DNA of 64,000 nucleotides from Cryptomeria japonica (lineage: Eukaryota > Streptophyta > Pinopsida > Cupressales > Cupressaceae): contig NC_081408.1 in assembly GCF_030272615.1 (NCBI RefSeq), positions 63,484,614 to 63,548,613 on the forward strand, given 5' to 3'. Each line of letters opens with the position of its first letter. The stretch's first letter is position 1. This document shows, piece after piece, positions 54,623 to 64,000 of the stretch. Below the pieces are notes generated by a model that saw only the letters and a program-made list of their open reading frames with translations, was not told the origin of the DNA and ran no database searches. The position numbers and the translations under genes were made by a program.

Positions 54623-54664
54623 TAGATCCTCTAGTAGAAGCTTAATCTCTTAAGGAGATCCAGA

Positions 54665-55600
54665 ATGACAACTCAAGGTATTCTTTTCAAGAAGGACAGT
54701 CTGAGGTTTGATGGAAGTAACTATACCATATGGAAGAACTAGATGGAGGTGCACTTGAAATGTCTTGGAGAAGATTACTGGAATATTACCAAGAATGCCT
54801 ATGTTGTTCCTCAAAATGGACCATCCACTCTTGATGAGGTTAAGGAAGCTGAATATAATATCAGAGAGAAGGAAGCATTGATTAGTGCCCTGACTAATTC
54901 TAAAATGACAAATGTAATGGAACTTTAGATCGCACATGAGATCTGGGTGAATCTTGAAATCCTATATGAAGGTGACAGTCAAGTGAAAGTTTCTAAGTTG
55001 AAAATTTTGAAAGGAAAGTATGAGACATTGAATATGGGAGATGATGAGAATTTACATACATACATGGCTAAGGTGAATGAACTTGTCCTTGGTATCAGAT
55101 GTGCGAGTGGAAAGATTAAGGAAGATGAGATTGTTGCTAAGGTGCTAAGATCTTTGCCTCTTTCTTACAAACATAAGGTTGCTGCTATTGATGAGATCCC
55201 GAGTGTAACTACAGTGACAAGAGATATATTGGCTAGAAAACTTGCTGCATTTGGGCTGAGAAAATTTGGAGAATCACATGGAAAGTCTGAGACAACATTT
55301 AAAGCATTATCATCTATTTTGGGTAAGAAAAAATATGATCCTAATGAGTGTACGATATCTAGGTATGAAAGAGAAAGAAGAGAGATTGTAGAGAAAGAAA
55401 GAGAACTCGATGAACTTGAAGCATTGATTGCTCAGAGATTCCCTGAAGGTGCCAATAAGTATGATGGAAAGTTTCCTTTGAAATATTTTTCTTGCAACAA
55501 GATAGGTCATTTTGCCTATAGATGCCTAGAGAGAATGGCTAAGTATGCCAGACATGATAAGTATGATACAAATGATAGATATGAGAAGAAGGAGAAGTAA
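54665..55600 (+). pseudogene. Copia F Gag
   Basis: ATG at 54665 (MTTQGILFKK) with the copia Gag signature RFDGSNYTIWKN. A single frame reads to the TAA at 55598-55600 through TAGs at 54740-54742 and 54926-54928. The UBN2-like body is complete (YEGDSQVKVSKL, LHTYMAKVNELVLG, VLRSLPLSYKHKVAAI). The zinc knuckle is damaged: the first Cys is Tyr in YFSCNKIGHFAYRC. It is closely related to copia B Gag. It would have formed the particle shell and bound RNA. Confidence 0.92.
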
Positions 55601-57187
55601 GATAAGCCTTATAAGTCTAATTGAAAGTTTCAGAACTAGAAGAACTGTTATTATGTTGCAGATGAAGGTGTTACAGATGATGAATCAAAAGGAGATGAAG
55701 TCATGTTTATTACCATTAAAGAAGATAGACATGTGCATATTGATTCTAGTAGTTTTTTTGTTGAGGAGAAAACTTTGATTACTAAGGTAGAAGAAAAGGG
55801 TGTATGGGTGATTGATAATGGCTGTCACATCATATGACCGGTGATAAAAGAAAATTTATAAGTATGGAAAAGTATGATGGTGGAATAGTTAGATTTGGAG
55901 ATGACAAAGCATGTGTAATTTATGGGAGAGGTTCTATTTCTTTTGATGGTAAGCATAACACTGATGATGTTTTGTATGTTGAAGGTTTGAAGCATAATCT
56001 TTTTGACTGTTGGACAAATGGTTGACAAGGGTTATGATCTACAGTTCAAGGATGGTAAATGCAAGATCTTGAATACCTCCAGTATAGAGATTGCATCTAG
56101 GACTAAGATTGAAGGTAGCATTTTTCATTTGAATGTTGGTGAGAAAAGTTGTCTGATTGCCAAGATAGATGAGAGTTGGCTATAGCATAGAAGAATGTGA
56201 CATGTAAACTTTGAATCATTGATTAAGATTAGTTCTATGCAAGCTATTAGAGATCTACCTAAGATTGTTATACCTGTAAATCTGGTATGTAAGGAATGTC
56301 AATTGGGTAAGCAAACAATAATTGTTTTCAAGAATAAATGGTATACATCAGATGGATTGCTTGATCTTGTGTATTTTGACCTATGTGGACCTGTAAATGT
56401 TAGAAGTGTGTAGGGTGATAGATACTTTATGCTGCTAATTGATGATTATTCTAGGATTATGTGGGTTGTATTTTTCAAGGAGAAATCAGAAGCATTTGAG
56501 AAATTCAAGATATTTAAAGATAAAGCTTAAACTGAGTCCAGATTGAAGCTAAAGTGTCTAAGATCTGATAGAGGTGGAGAATTCTATTCCAATTAGTTCA
56601 ATTCATTCTATGAGATGCATGGAATCATAAGACAACTATCTGCTCCTAGGACCCAACAACAAAATGGAGTTCTTGAAAGGAAGAACTTTACTATTTTGGA
56701 TGCTACGAGAACTATGTCGATTTAAGGAAATATTTCAAAGGTCTAATGGAGAGAAGCTATTAGCATTGTAGTCTACACATTTAACAAAGTTCATATCAAA
56801 GGTGATACTGATAAGACCCCTTATAATATTTGAGTTGGTCATATTCCTACTGCGAAACATTTCAAATTTTTTGGTAGAAAATATTATATCAAGAGAGATG
56901 AGGATTTTGGAAAGTTTGATGCTCAAAGTGGTGAAGGTATCTTTTTGGGATATTCTACTAAGAGAAAATCCTACCAATTCTATAACAAGAGATTGAGAAA
57001 GATAGTTGAGAGTGAAAATGTGAAGGTGGATGAGAATCTTGGGAAGGAGATCAGAGCTTATGATGAAGGTCAACATGTTGTTTTAGCTCCTATTCAACCT
57101 GAAGAGCCTAAGAAGAATGATGCAGTAGAGACTGTTAATCAAGATGTTGTTGTAGTTGGTGAAGATCTTAATGATAATGATGAATAG
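55601..57187 (+). pseudogene. Copia F protease and integrase
   Basis: Protease: WVIDNGCH, where D-S-G became D-N-G, then a frameshift into MTGDKRKFISMEKYDGG and DDVLYVEGLKHNLF. Integrase: the N-terminal zinc finger is degraded (HRRM-stop-HVNFESL, then CKECQLGKQ). The core reads FDLCGPVNVRSV-stop, LIDDYSRIMWVVFF and CLRSDRGGEFYSN-stop (second Asp present). QQNGVLERKN carries the catalytic Glu. Stops and shifts are numerous. The last open part (56945-57187) ends just before insertion G. Confidence 0.9.
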
Positions 57188-57849
57188 CAGATACCCTAAC
57201 TAGTACTGAGAGGGGGGGTGAATCAATACAAGAAAAAAATATCTCCACAAATTATCAAGTTAAAGCAATACCAACTGATTATCATCATTACTGAACTTAA
57301 CCATGGCAATATTGGTTAAACAAAGTAAGACTTCAGAAAAAATAAACTAATAAGTCTGAACACTTCAAATACATTCAATACTTGATAACAACTTCACTAA
57401 TAAACATATGCATGTGATATACCAGTAATACCATAACCTAATAACTTTGCATGCATAATCTTTCAACTAAATAATACATGCACATCACATCAAAAATGTA
57501 TAACACACAACACATAGATTTTTCACGTGGAAACCCAAATGGGAAAAACCACGATGGGGATGAATACCCACAAGCTTGTTTTTGAACTCTTTTGAAGCTC
57601 GCCCTGTTAAGAGCCTAGTCTAGTTAAAGACTATACAATAACGTTCTATTAGAAACCAATCCTGTTAGAGATCACCTAGTTAAGGGATGGCTATATACCC
57701 TATTAAGGTTGAAACCCTGTTAGAGGTTACCTCGCTACAAGATTTGAAGAACTCAATGATCTTGAGTCACCTGGTTAAAGGTTTTACAATAAGCCTGTTA
57801 AAGCTACCCGGTAAAGACATTAAGGTATTACAACAAAAGATATAGGACT

Positions 57850-59240
57850 GATGCATCTAGATGGATTTAGATAGAGATCATATTGATATGGTTGAGAGAG
57901 TAGGAAGACTGAGCATGGGATGATCTAATCATTAGATAGAAGTCTTAGCCAAAGAGTCATAGAGTTGGAGAGATGGGGTTGAACGTAAAGTGCCTTAGCA
58001 ACCATGGTTTTTTAGTCCCCAACTAAATATTCCACTCATTAGTGAAGCCACAAATAATATAATAATAGGGGCTTGCCTTCCGTAGGGGTCTGGCTCAGAT
58101 GACTGCCCGGTTTATATTAGCGTGACCCAATTGCATAGAATAGTAGGGGCCCCTTCAATTTAATCTACCTCTTGATTAATCAACTTGCTAGAATAGTGAG
58201 GGGGGCCACCCCTAACTTTCTCGAAAGTCTTTCTCATATGACTTGCAAAGTGACGCATTCATTATTGGGGTAGCAGGGTGGGTGCCTACTATTCTAAGGG
58301 GCCAAAGTTTGCATGTTACGTATAGAATCGAGCCCTATTATTCTATTATTCAACTATAGTTAGTGGGGTAGGGGCCCTAACTAGCCATAATTGGTTTTGA
58401 GTCTATTTATTTGAGATCTCCCTTCCCCCTGAAGTCTATTATATAGACCCTTCTATTCTTTCTTCTACCACCCTCCTTGGGGGGTCGGCCGCGAAGCGCA
58501 AGGGCTTGCCGAAAGGGGTGGGTTAGGAAGAACTCTAATTTCTTCACCACTCGAAAGGGGGGGGCAAGCCCCCAGACATAGAAAAGAGTGGCGGGTGGGG
58601 AGGGAGGCCCCTCAAATAGATTATTGCGGTGGGCCTCCAGAAAAGCAATGATGGGCAGGTCTTAGTACCTCCGGCACCCCTTTTTCTAGTAGGGGCTATA
58701 CACCCCTGCATGTAGATTCTGCCACAATTGTAGTTGGTATAGTTGGTCACCTGGTCCAAAAGTTGCCTTAGCTACAGTCTCTACCACCTCTATTGCCTTT
58801 GCCTCTATCTATGCTTTAGGTGGTCCTAGAACTGGATATTCAATGCGTGAAAGGAAGGTCTAAGTGGAGCCTAAAGAAACTGAGAGGGATCTCCACCCAT
58901 TCAAATAGTAGGGGTCAAGCCTGGTGCTAGTGCCCTATAATAGTAGGGGCTAGGTGGTAGTTTCCCATATGTGGTGGCAACTCTAGTTCTCCTTCATGTA
59001 GTAGTTCGCCATTAGGAAGTTCTCTATCTATTATGTAGTTCCCCATCACTAGGCGGCTATCCATCGCTAGGTGGTTCTCCATGTGGTTCTCCTCTAGTCG
59101 GTTAACCATAAGGTGGCTACTATTCACCATAGGGGGGCTACTATTCACCATAAGGTGGTCATTCCCCATGCGATGGTTCACCAGGTGGTGGTTCATGTCC
59201 CCCATGCAGTGGTTCATTCGTACCATGTGGTGGCTGGACC
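57850..59240. other. Organelle-like insert (possible mitochondrial DNA) in G
   Basis: A change to GC-richer sequence unlike any other part of the window. The motif TAGTAGGGGC (with small variants) recurs at about 58068, 58140, 58687, 58908 and 58940, and CCGCGAAGCGCAAGGGCTTG lies near 58488. Mixed purine/pyrimidine blocks of this sort are typical of plant mitochondrial intergenic DNA, which is my inference. No organelle gene was firmly identified. A short frame at 58764-58862 ends GYSMRERKV-stop. Confidence 0.45.
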
Positions 59241-60085
59241 AACCGCATAAACAACTGGATCTACTGATGCTGCTTCAATAGAATCTACTACATAACTAAC
59301 TGACTCAAACTCATAATCGATAAAATCAAACTCAGGAACTACTAAATCGATTGCAACATCTACTTATGCTGCTACCAAAATGCTGGATCTACTCGAGCAT
59401 GTCAGATATAAGTGTCAATTTGATCTCCACCCCTAATTAATTAGCCTGCTAGAGTAAGTCAAAATCATCATTTTTGGTGATCAATTTATGTGGTGATTTG
59501 ATCACTACACTCTCTCTACGTTCCTTCTTCGACCAATCATCCAAAAGTAGCAAAAAACACATGATTAGGTGCTTATTCATACTTCAGTATCAACAAATTA
59601 ATTGACTGAAGCAACTAGTACTGGTGCTGGTAGCTTTGATTCAACTATTGGTATTGGTGCTACTGATGATGCTGGGTCTTGATCTTGATATGGATATGGG
59701 ACTAGGTATGGCACTACCCCAGCCTCTGCTACTCCTACCTTTGATTCTGTCTCTGTAGGTAGGTGAACTCTTACCTTAACTAGAGGAGGTCAGTCTCTTA
59801 ATCTCTCTCCCTATCCTGATCTCGCGCATGAGGGTCAGAACCCCTATCTCGACCATGAACATCTAAATCATTAACTAGTGTTCGACAAGAAGATGGCTCT
59901 ATGTCTTTCTCCTCCAACTAGTGTGCTTGGGTATTGATCTTAAACATGCACATATGGATCTATTCCTAGTGCTCTATCAACTGTTTCATCTATACCTGTA
60001 ACTTGCCCTAGGTATGCTCCATCTACTTCTGCACCTGGATCTACTGCACTTGGTAATACTCACGGGTCTAGAGAAACTAGGCAAG
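59241..60085 (-). pseudogene. Decayed Gln-rich coiled-coil frame
   Basis: On the minus strand from about 60070 to 59580 one frame reads as a Gln-rich helical protein if its many TAG codons are taken as former CAG: for example EYYQVQ-stop-IQVQK-stop-MEHT-stop-GKLQV-stop-MKQLIEH-stop, then a charged part (NDLDVHGRDRGSDPHARDQDRERD). At least eight TAGs fall where Gln fits. It resembles the coiled-coil front of a gypsy Gag, but I cannot name it. It adjoins the organelle-like block, and whether both came in one event is unclear. Confidence 0.5.
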
Positions 60086-60864
60086 TTGAAATAGTTAGAA
60101 GACAATAGGTAAAACTCTAATCTGGTAACAACACTACATGCCAAGACAGATCCTTTTCAGTTCCTCTACTCTGCAATCACACTCTACAGTTCTCCACTTA
60201 CTGGTCTGGTAGGTATCTCATCACTTGGATACACACACAAATTTTGCCAACAACTTTACAATAACAAACATCATCGACCTTATAGACAATAGTTAGGTCG
60301 ATTGCATAAACCCTAAACCCTAAGCATCTTAGGTTTACAACATAGGCAATCCAATCCTAACCATCTAAATACTTTGCATAGAATACAATCTTAAATAGAT
60401 CACAAGACAATCTACATCGTTCATTCTACACTGCACATGGGAATCAGTAACTCATCATGCTTTCTTCTCATACCACTAAGAAGAATGATCATTCCTGAGG
60501 TAGACTTCAAATGCAGTTGATCTTCTCATGCAAGATCCTCAAGGAAATCCTTCACATGCACAAAGCTGACATGGCACCTTGATTTCACTCATATCTCTTA
60601 GCTAACTCATCACAGAGTATCACTGATTGCATCGCACAAGATGGATCGCCAAACTGATAACCCTAGAGCTGAGACTGCCAACTGGTATTCACACTTAGTG
60701 AAACCCTGACACCAGTTCACTGCATCTCCTCATACCTCATCATACCAATTCACTTGAACTTTATTGAAATCAATGACAACATACATTATCATGATATCAA
60801 CATACCGGTTCATCATATGCTAACAATATCCAACAATCTCCCCATATGCCAACAATATCCAACA

Positions 60865-61158
60865 GATCTTCAAGATCCTAAGACTGAGAATCAAAACATT
60901 CAGAAGACTCCAAGGTATGTAAGATTGAATCATTCTAAGAATCAGATTATTGGTGACAAGAATAAAGGTGTGATGACTAGAAGAAGGTTAGCTAAAGAAG
61001 AAGTACGTTTAATTTCCAAAGTTGAACCTAAATATGTTGTTGAATCCCATAAAGATGAAAATTGGATAAGAGCCATGGAAAAAGTGTTAGATTAGATTGG
61101 AAAGAATAACAATTGGGAACTTGTACCTAGACCTAAGGATAAAAATGTTATTGGTACT
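60865..61158 (+). pseudogene. Copia F integrase-RT linker and start of RT
   Basis: Resumes after G with LQDPKTENQNIQKTPRYVRL, then RRRLAKEEVRLISK, WIRAMEKVLD[25 protein letters not shown]. It matches copia B ([18 protein letters not shown]) and breaks exactly before the KW of the next RT block, where H inserted. Confidence 0.9.
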
Positions 61159-61600
61159 TGTATGCGGGAAAATGCGGTGACAAAAACTAATAAATTGAAT
61201 CCAAAATACCCATACACCAATGAGACTCTTGGTGCAAATATATGAACTAATTCAATTAGTTCAACTTCCCAAGGGGTGTCCCATTGTTTTCTATCTCATA
61301 AGATCCCTGAAGCCAGTGTTTTGCTCTCAGATCATTGAGAAAGTGACATAGGAATCACAACTCTAAGAACAAGTGATGTTTGATTTATATGCATGAATAC
61401 ATTCTAAGATATATACAATGTTTAAACTATGATGATTAAGCTAGTATGAATATGATAACCTAAATGCTATGATGATATTCTAACAAAGAGAGGCCAAAAT
61501 GCTTAGTAAATTAGACTATAAGGTAGATGCATGAAAGATTGTTGATATGAAAATGAGGAATGAGAGCTCTATTTATAGGGAAAATAGGGAAATGGTGATG
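61159..61600. mobile_element. H: left end of another insertion in copia F RT
   Basis: Begins TGTATGCGGGAAAATGCGG directly after host codons GGT ACT. The 5-bp candidate TSD GTACT is untestable because the right end is outside the window. A TATTTATAGG box lies near 61571. Probably an LTR, of unknown family. Confidence 0.5.
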
Positions 61601-62988
61601 ATATGAAGAATCAATAATAATCTAGTCAACTACTGAGGGGGGGGGTGGGGTGAATTAGTAGATAGAAAACAAAAAAAGATTTCACCAAACTCAAACCCAA
61701 CTCATAAACCAATCACTGAATTAACCGGTTCAAACACTGTATTATAAACTACAACTGCATTGTCAATTTTACCAATTGATTAGAATACCAATATAATAGT
61801 GTAATAGATCTCAAACACATATACCATCTAATAAAAACATCAAACCACTTTACTAACATTAGTAATATCACATTTTAGATCAATTCTAGTCATCTTAACA
61901 CATCTAAATTAAATAGATTAACCATATCAAAACATAACCACAAAAACCATTCACCACTTAACACAGTGATTTTTGACATGGAAACCCAAATGGGAAAAAC
62001 CACAGTGGGGATGAATACCCACAAGTATTATGAACTCTTCTGAAGTTTGGCCTGTTAGGAGCCAAGCCTTGTTAGAAGCTTTACAAAAATGTCTTGTTAG
62101 GAATAGATCCAATTAAGGATCACCCAGTTAAGGGATTGACTACAATACCCTTTTAGGAGTAACCTTGATAGAGGATTTAAATCCAAGCTAATGGATCACC
62201 TAGTTAGAGGTATTAGAAAACACCAAGCCTGTTAAAGCTTACCTGGTTAAGAGATTCAATTGGTTTAATTGCTAGATAATAATAGGGTCTTTGCTGATCT
62301 GGTAATAGCACTACTCTCCTTGATTAGATCCTTTTTATGCTCTTATTTGCCCTCACATTTTCTATAGATACTCCTTCTGGCTCAGCAATCAATCAAACTA
62401 ACACACTTAACAAAAATTGCCCACTACTACAAAATAACTCATCGACCTTATAAGAAAAACAATAGGTTGATAACACATCACAAAACCTAAGATCTCATAG
62501 AGATTACAAGAAAATCGGTTCAAACATGATCATTGAATTACATAGAAATCATCTACACATTATTCTAGACAACCTCGACTACTCCTGGATCACCGCACAT
62601 TGGATCTTGTAGCTCATCACACGGTTTCCACTTCATGCAATGCACTCGCTCATTCCCAAGAAAAAATAGTTATCTCTACATGCCAAAACCAGTTTGAAAC
62701 TCATCATGTCCATCATACATACATGGCATAATCATCTTCGATCACCATTCAATCATAGATCAACACAACTGATTCACCAAGCTCCATCGGTTAGTGTTCG
62801 GCATATCAACAGGTTAGGGTTACTGGTTGATCTCTCTCCTACAATAGTAATACCAGTTACCTTCACTGCTCAACTACCGGTTGCATTACTGCATCACTAC
62901 CAGTTGCAATACAACTCCATTACCAATTACGATTGACATCAATGACAACACTATAGTTCATCAATGCAATCTTCATGCAATGCCAACA
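61600..62988 (-). repeat. 3' LTR of copia I (left end approximate)
   Basis: About 1.38 kb. The left end probably lies between 61599 and 61625 by comparison with the reversed end of E (TGATGAATAATGATGAG). It contains a G10TGGGG run near 61635. No gene. Confidence 0.7.
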
Positions 62989-63335
62989 ATCTCCCGCTTT
63001 GGCATTAATAGCAATACCAATATCAATACCCTTTGATTGTGATGATTAAGAGTAATACACATAGACAGGTATAGGAATCCTGGTTTACATTTTTATGTAC
63101 TCTCCTTCAACTGAGTCTCCATGTCTTCAGTTGGTAACTGGATACAATTCTTCTCCCTATCAATCATATAGTTCTTCTCCCCCTTTTCCAACAATGCCAA
63201 AGTGAAAGTAAAACATATAGTGTCATACTTCACTATTCTACAACTAACTACTCCCCATGTGGAGTAGCTCCACTCTACACCAATCCTGATTCAAGATCTT
63301 CAATAAGCTTCGGGACTGATGTCTTCCATATTTTA

Positions 63336-64000
63336 TTAATTGACCTTATGTAGGGGTACAACCTCTAGCTGACCTCTAACATACTCAAAAGTAGCCTTAG
63401 GAAGAGGTTTAGTAAAGATATCTGCTAGTTGTTCCTTAGTAGATACATGCTCTAGTAACACATGTTTACTCTGCACTTTCTCTCTCAAGAAATTATATTT
63501 CAGCTCTATATGCTTGGTTCTAACGTGCAACATCGGGTTCTTTGAAATATTTATTGCACTGGTGTTATCACAGAAAATCCTTACTTGTTATGATATTTTC
63601 ATTTGGAAACCTTCCTGAATGTGTTTCATCTAGATTGCCTAGGTACAATTCATATACACTGCAACATATTCAACTTTAGCAGTTGACTATGATATACAAC
63701 TTTGCTTCTTGCCGCTCCAAGATACAAGCCTTCCTCCAAGAAAGAATGCACCTCCGGTTGTACTCTTTCTATCATCAACATTTCCTACCTAGTATGTATT
63801 TGTATAGACTTTCAAATCAAAGTTACCTACATATGGATACCATAATCCATAAATAGTATCTTTTAGATATCTGAATATTCTTTTAGTTGTTACAATGTGT
63901 GTCTCCTTCAGGTTCATTTGAAATCTGGCAACTAATCCAACTACATGAGCAATATTCGGTCTACTATGAACAACATAATGCAGTTTACCTATCATAGACC
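63336..64000 (-). pseudogene. Copia I RT C-terminus and RNase H (partial)
   Basis: In coding order: MIGKLHYVVHSRPNIAHVVG and RIFRYLKDTIYGLWYP (RT end/connection), then SGKKQSC and STAKVEYVA, CDNTSAINISKNPMLHVRTKHIE and ADIFTKPLPKATFEYVRGQL. These are the classic copia RNase H blocks. Stops occur between 63534 and 63788. The RNase H Glu block reads AKVEY rather than AEAEY. The upstream part is outside the window. Confidence 0.9.

Larger units (their letters stand above)
57188..60864 (-). mobile_element. G: LTR copy (E family) in copia F, split by a 2.2-kb insert
   Basis: Left part 57195 to about 57840 matches, in reverse, the right half of solo LTR E. Right part about 60086-60864 matches its left half, ending ATGCCAACAATATCCAACA. 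No ORF, PBS or PPT lies at either edge, so this looks like one LTR (solo or truncated) interrupted in the middle. Edges against copia F are known to within about 10 bases; candidate TSDs are CAGAT (57188-57192 and 60863-60867) or GATAC/GATCT. Confidence 0.75.
61600..64000 (-). mobile_element. Copia I: minus-strand Ty1/copia running off the window
   Basis: The 3' LTR (about 61600-62988) ends TGCCAACA. The PPT TGCCAAAGCGGGAGAT (minus strand) adjoins it, followed by RNase H and the end of RT. It belongs to the E/G family by its U5-like G-rich motif and CCTGTTAGGAGCC phrases. Its 5' half lies beyond 64000. Confidence 0.85.

Noticed and set aside
58764-58862. Short frame ending GYSMRERKV as a mitochondrial gene exon
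   Set aside because: I could not match it to any mitochondrial protein with confidence, so it is noted only as part of the organelle-like block.
5194-60070. A variant genetic code with TAG read as Gln
   Set aside because: TGA and TAA stops and frameshifts also occur, some TAGs are not at Gln positions (5620, 7444), CAG is freely used for Gln, and the elements are typical of seed plants. Decay of methylated CAG explains the pattern.
1-64000. CRISPR arrays, operons or bacterial genes
   Set aside because: Direct repeats are explained by LTRs. There are no short regular repeat-spacer units, and gene content is plant retrotransposon.

Overview
The window looks like nuclear DNA from a large plant genome. 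A seed plant is likely, and a gymnosperm/conifer is my best guess at low confidence. Plant Ty1/copia and Ty3/gypsy LTR retrotransposons are stacked inside one another. Their primer-binding sites (PBS) match plant initiator tRNA-Met (copia) or an Arg-tRNA-type site (gypsy), copies are heavily decayed, and I found no intact host gene, rRNA or tRNA.

Layout. Positions 1-45702 are one old Ty3/gypsy element of Tat/Ogre type on the + strand (named OUT). Its 5' LTR runs from before the window to 9847, its internal region from 9848 to 31767, and its 3' LTR from 31768 to 45702. It was hit several times. (A) A very young Ty1/copia (1584-8592, +, two 480-bp LTRs with one mismatch, TSD AAAAG) sits in the 5' LTR. 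(B) An older Ty1/copia (16224-30912, minus strand, TSD TAATA) sits in the integrase. B itself carries a solo LTR (E, 18218-19671, TSD AGGAT) in its RNase H and a non-autonomous element (D, 23108-29650, +) in its gag. (C) A 10.6-kb element with giant 4.1-kb LTRs (32457-43073, minus strand, TSD GGCCA) sits in the 3' LTR. Each LTR of OUT is the empty site for the insertion in the other, so the nesting is proven inside the window.

OUT's 3' end abuts a second, diverged member of family D (D2, 45703 to about 48840, minus strand). Next come a decayed 1.1-kb reading frame of unknown identity (about 49140-50230), AT-rich sequence, a (TA)n microsatellite, and a + strand Ty1/copia (F, from about 54050). 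F was broken by an LTR copy (G, about 57190-60864), itself split by about 2.2 kb of organelle-like DNA plus a decayed Gln-rich frame, then by H (from 61159) and a minus-strand copia (I, about 61600 to beyond the window).

Most interesting are the elements without pol. Family D has copia-like ends but encodes only a coiled-coil multi-zinc-knuckle Gag lacking the usual copia Gag N-terminus, and a long second ORF of about 1,085 codons with no protease, integrase or reverse transcriptase. The same two proteins are recognisable in D2, so the arrangement is a family trait. C encodes two overlapping acidic ORFs and shares its primer site and pre-3'-LTR motif with OUT, which suggests C is a parasite of an OUT-like element. 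OUT itself carries an extra RNase H between protease and reverse transcriptase in one continuous frame. Nonsense codons across unrelated elements are largely TAG where Gln is expected, a pattern fitting C-to-T decay at methylated CAG sites.
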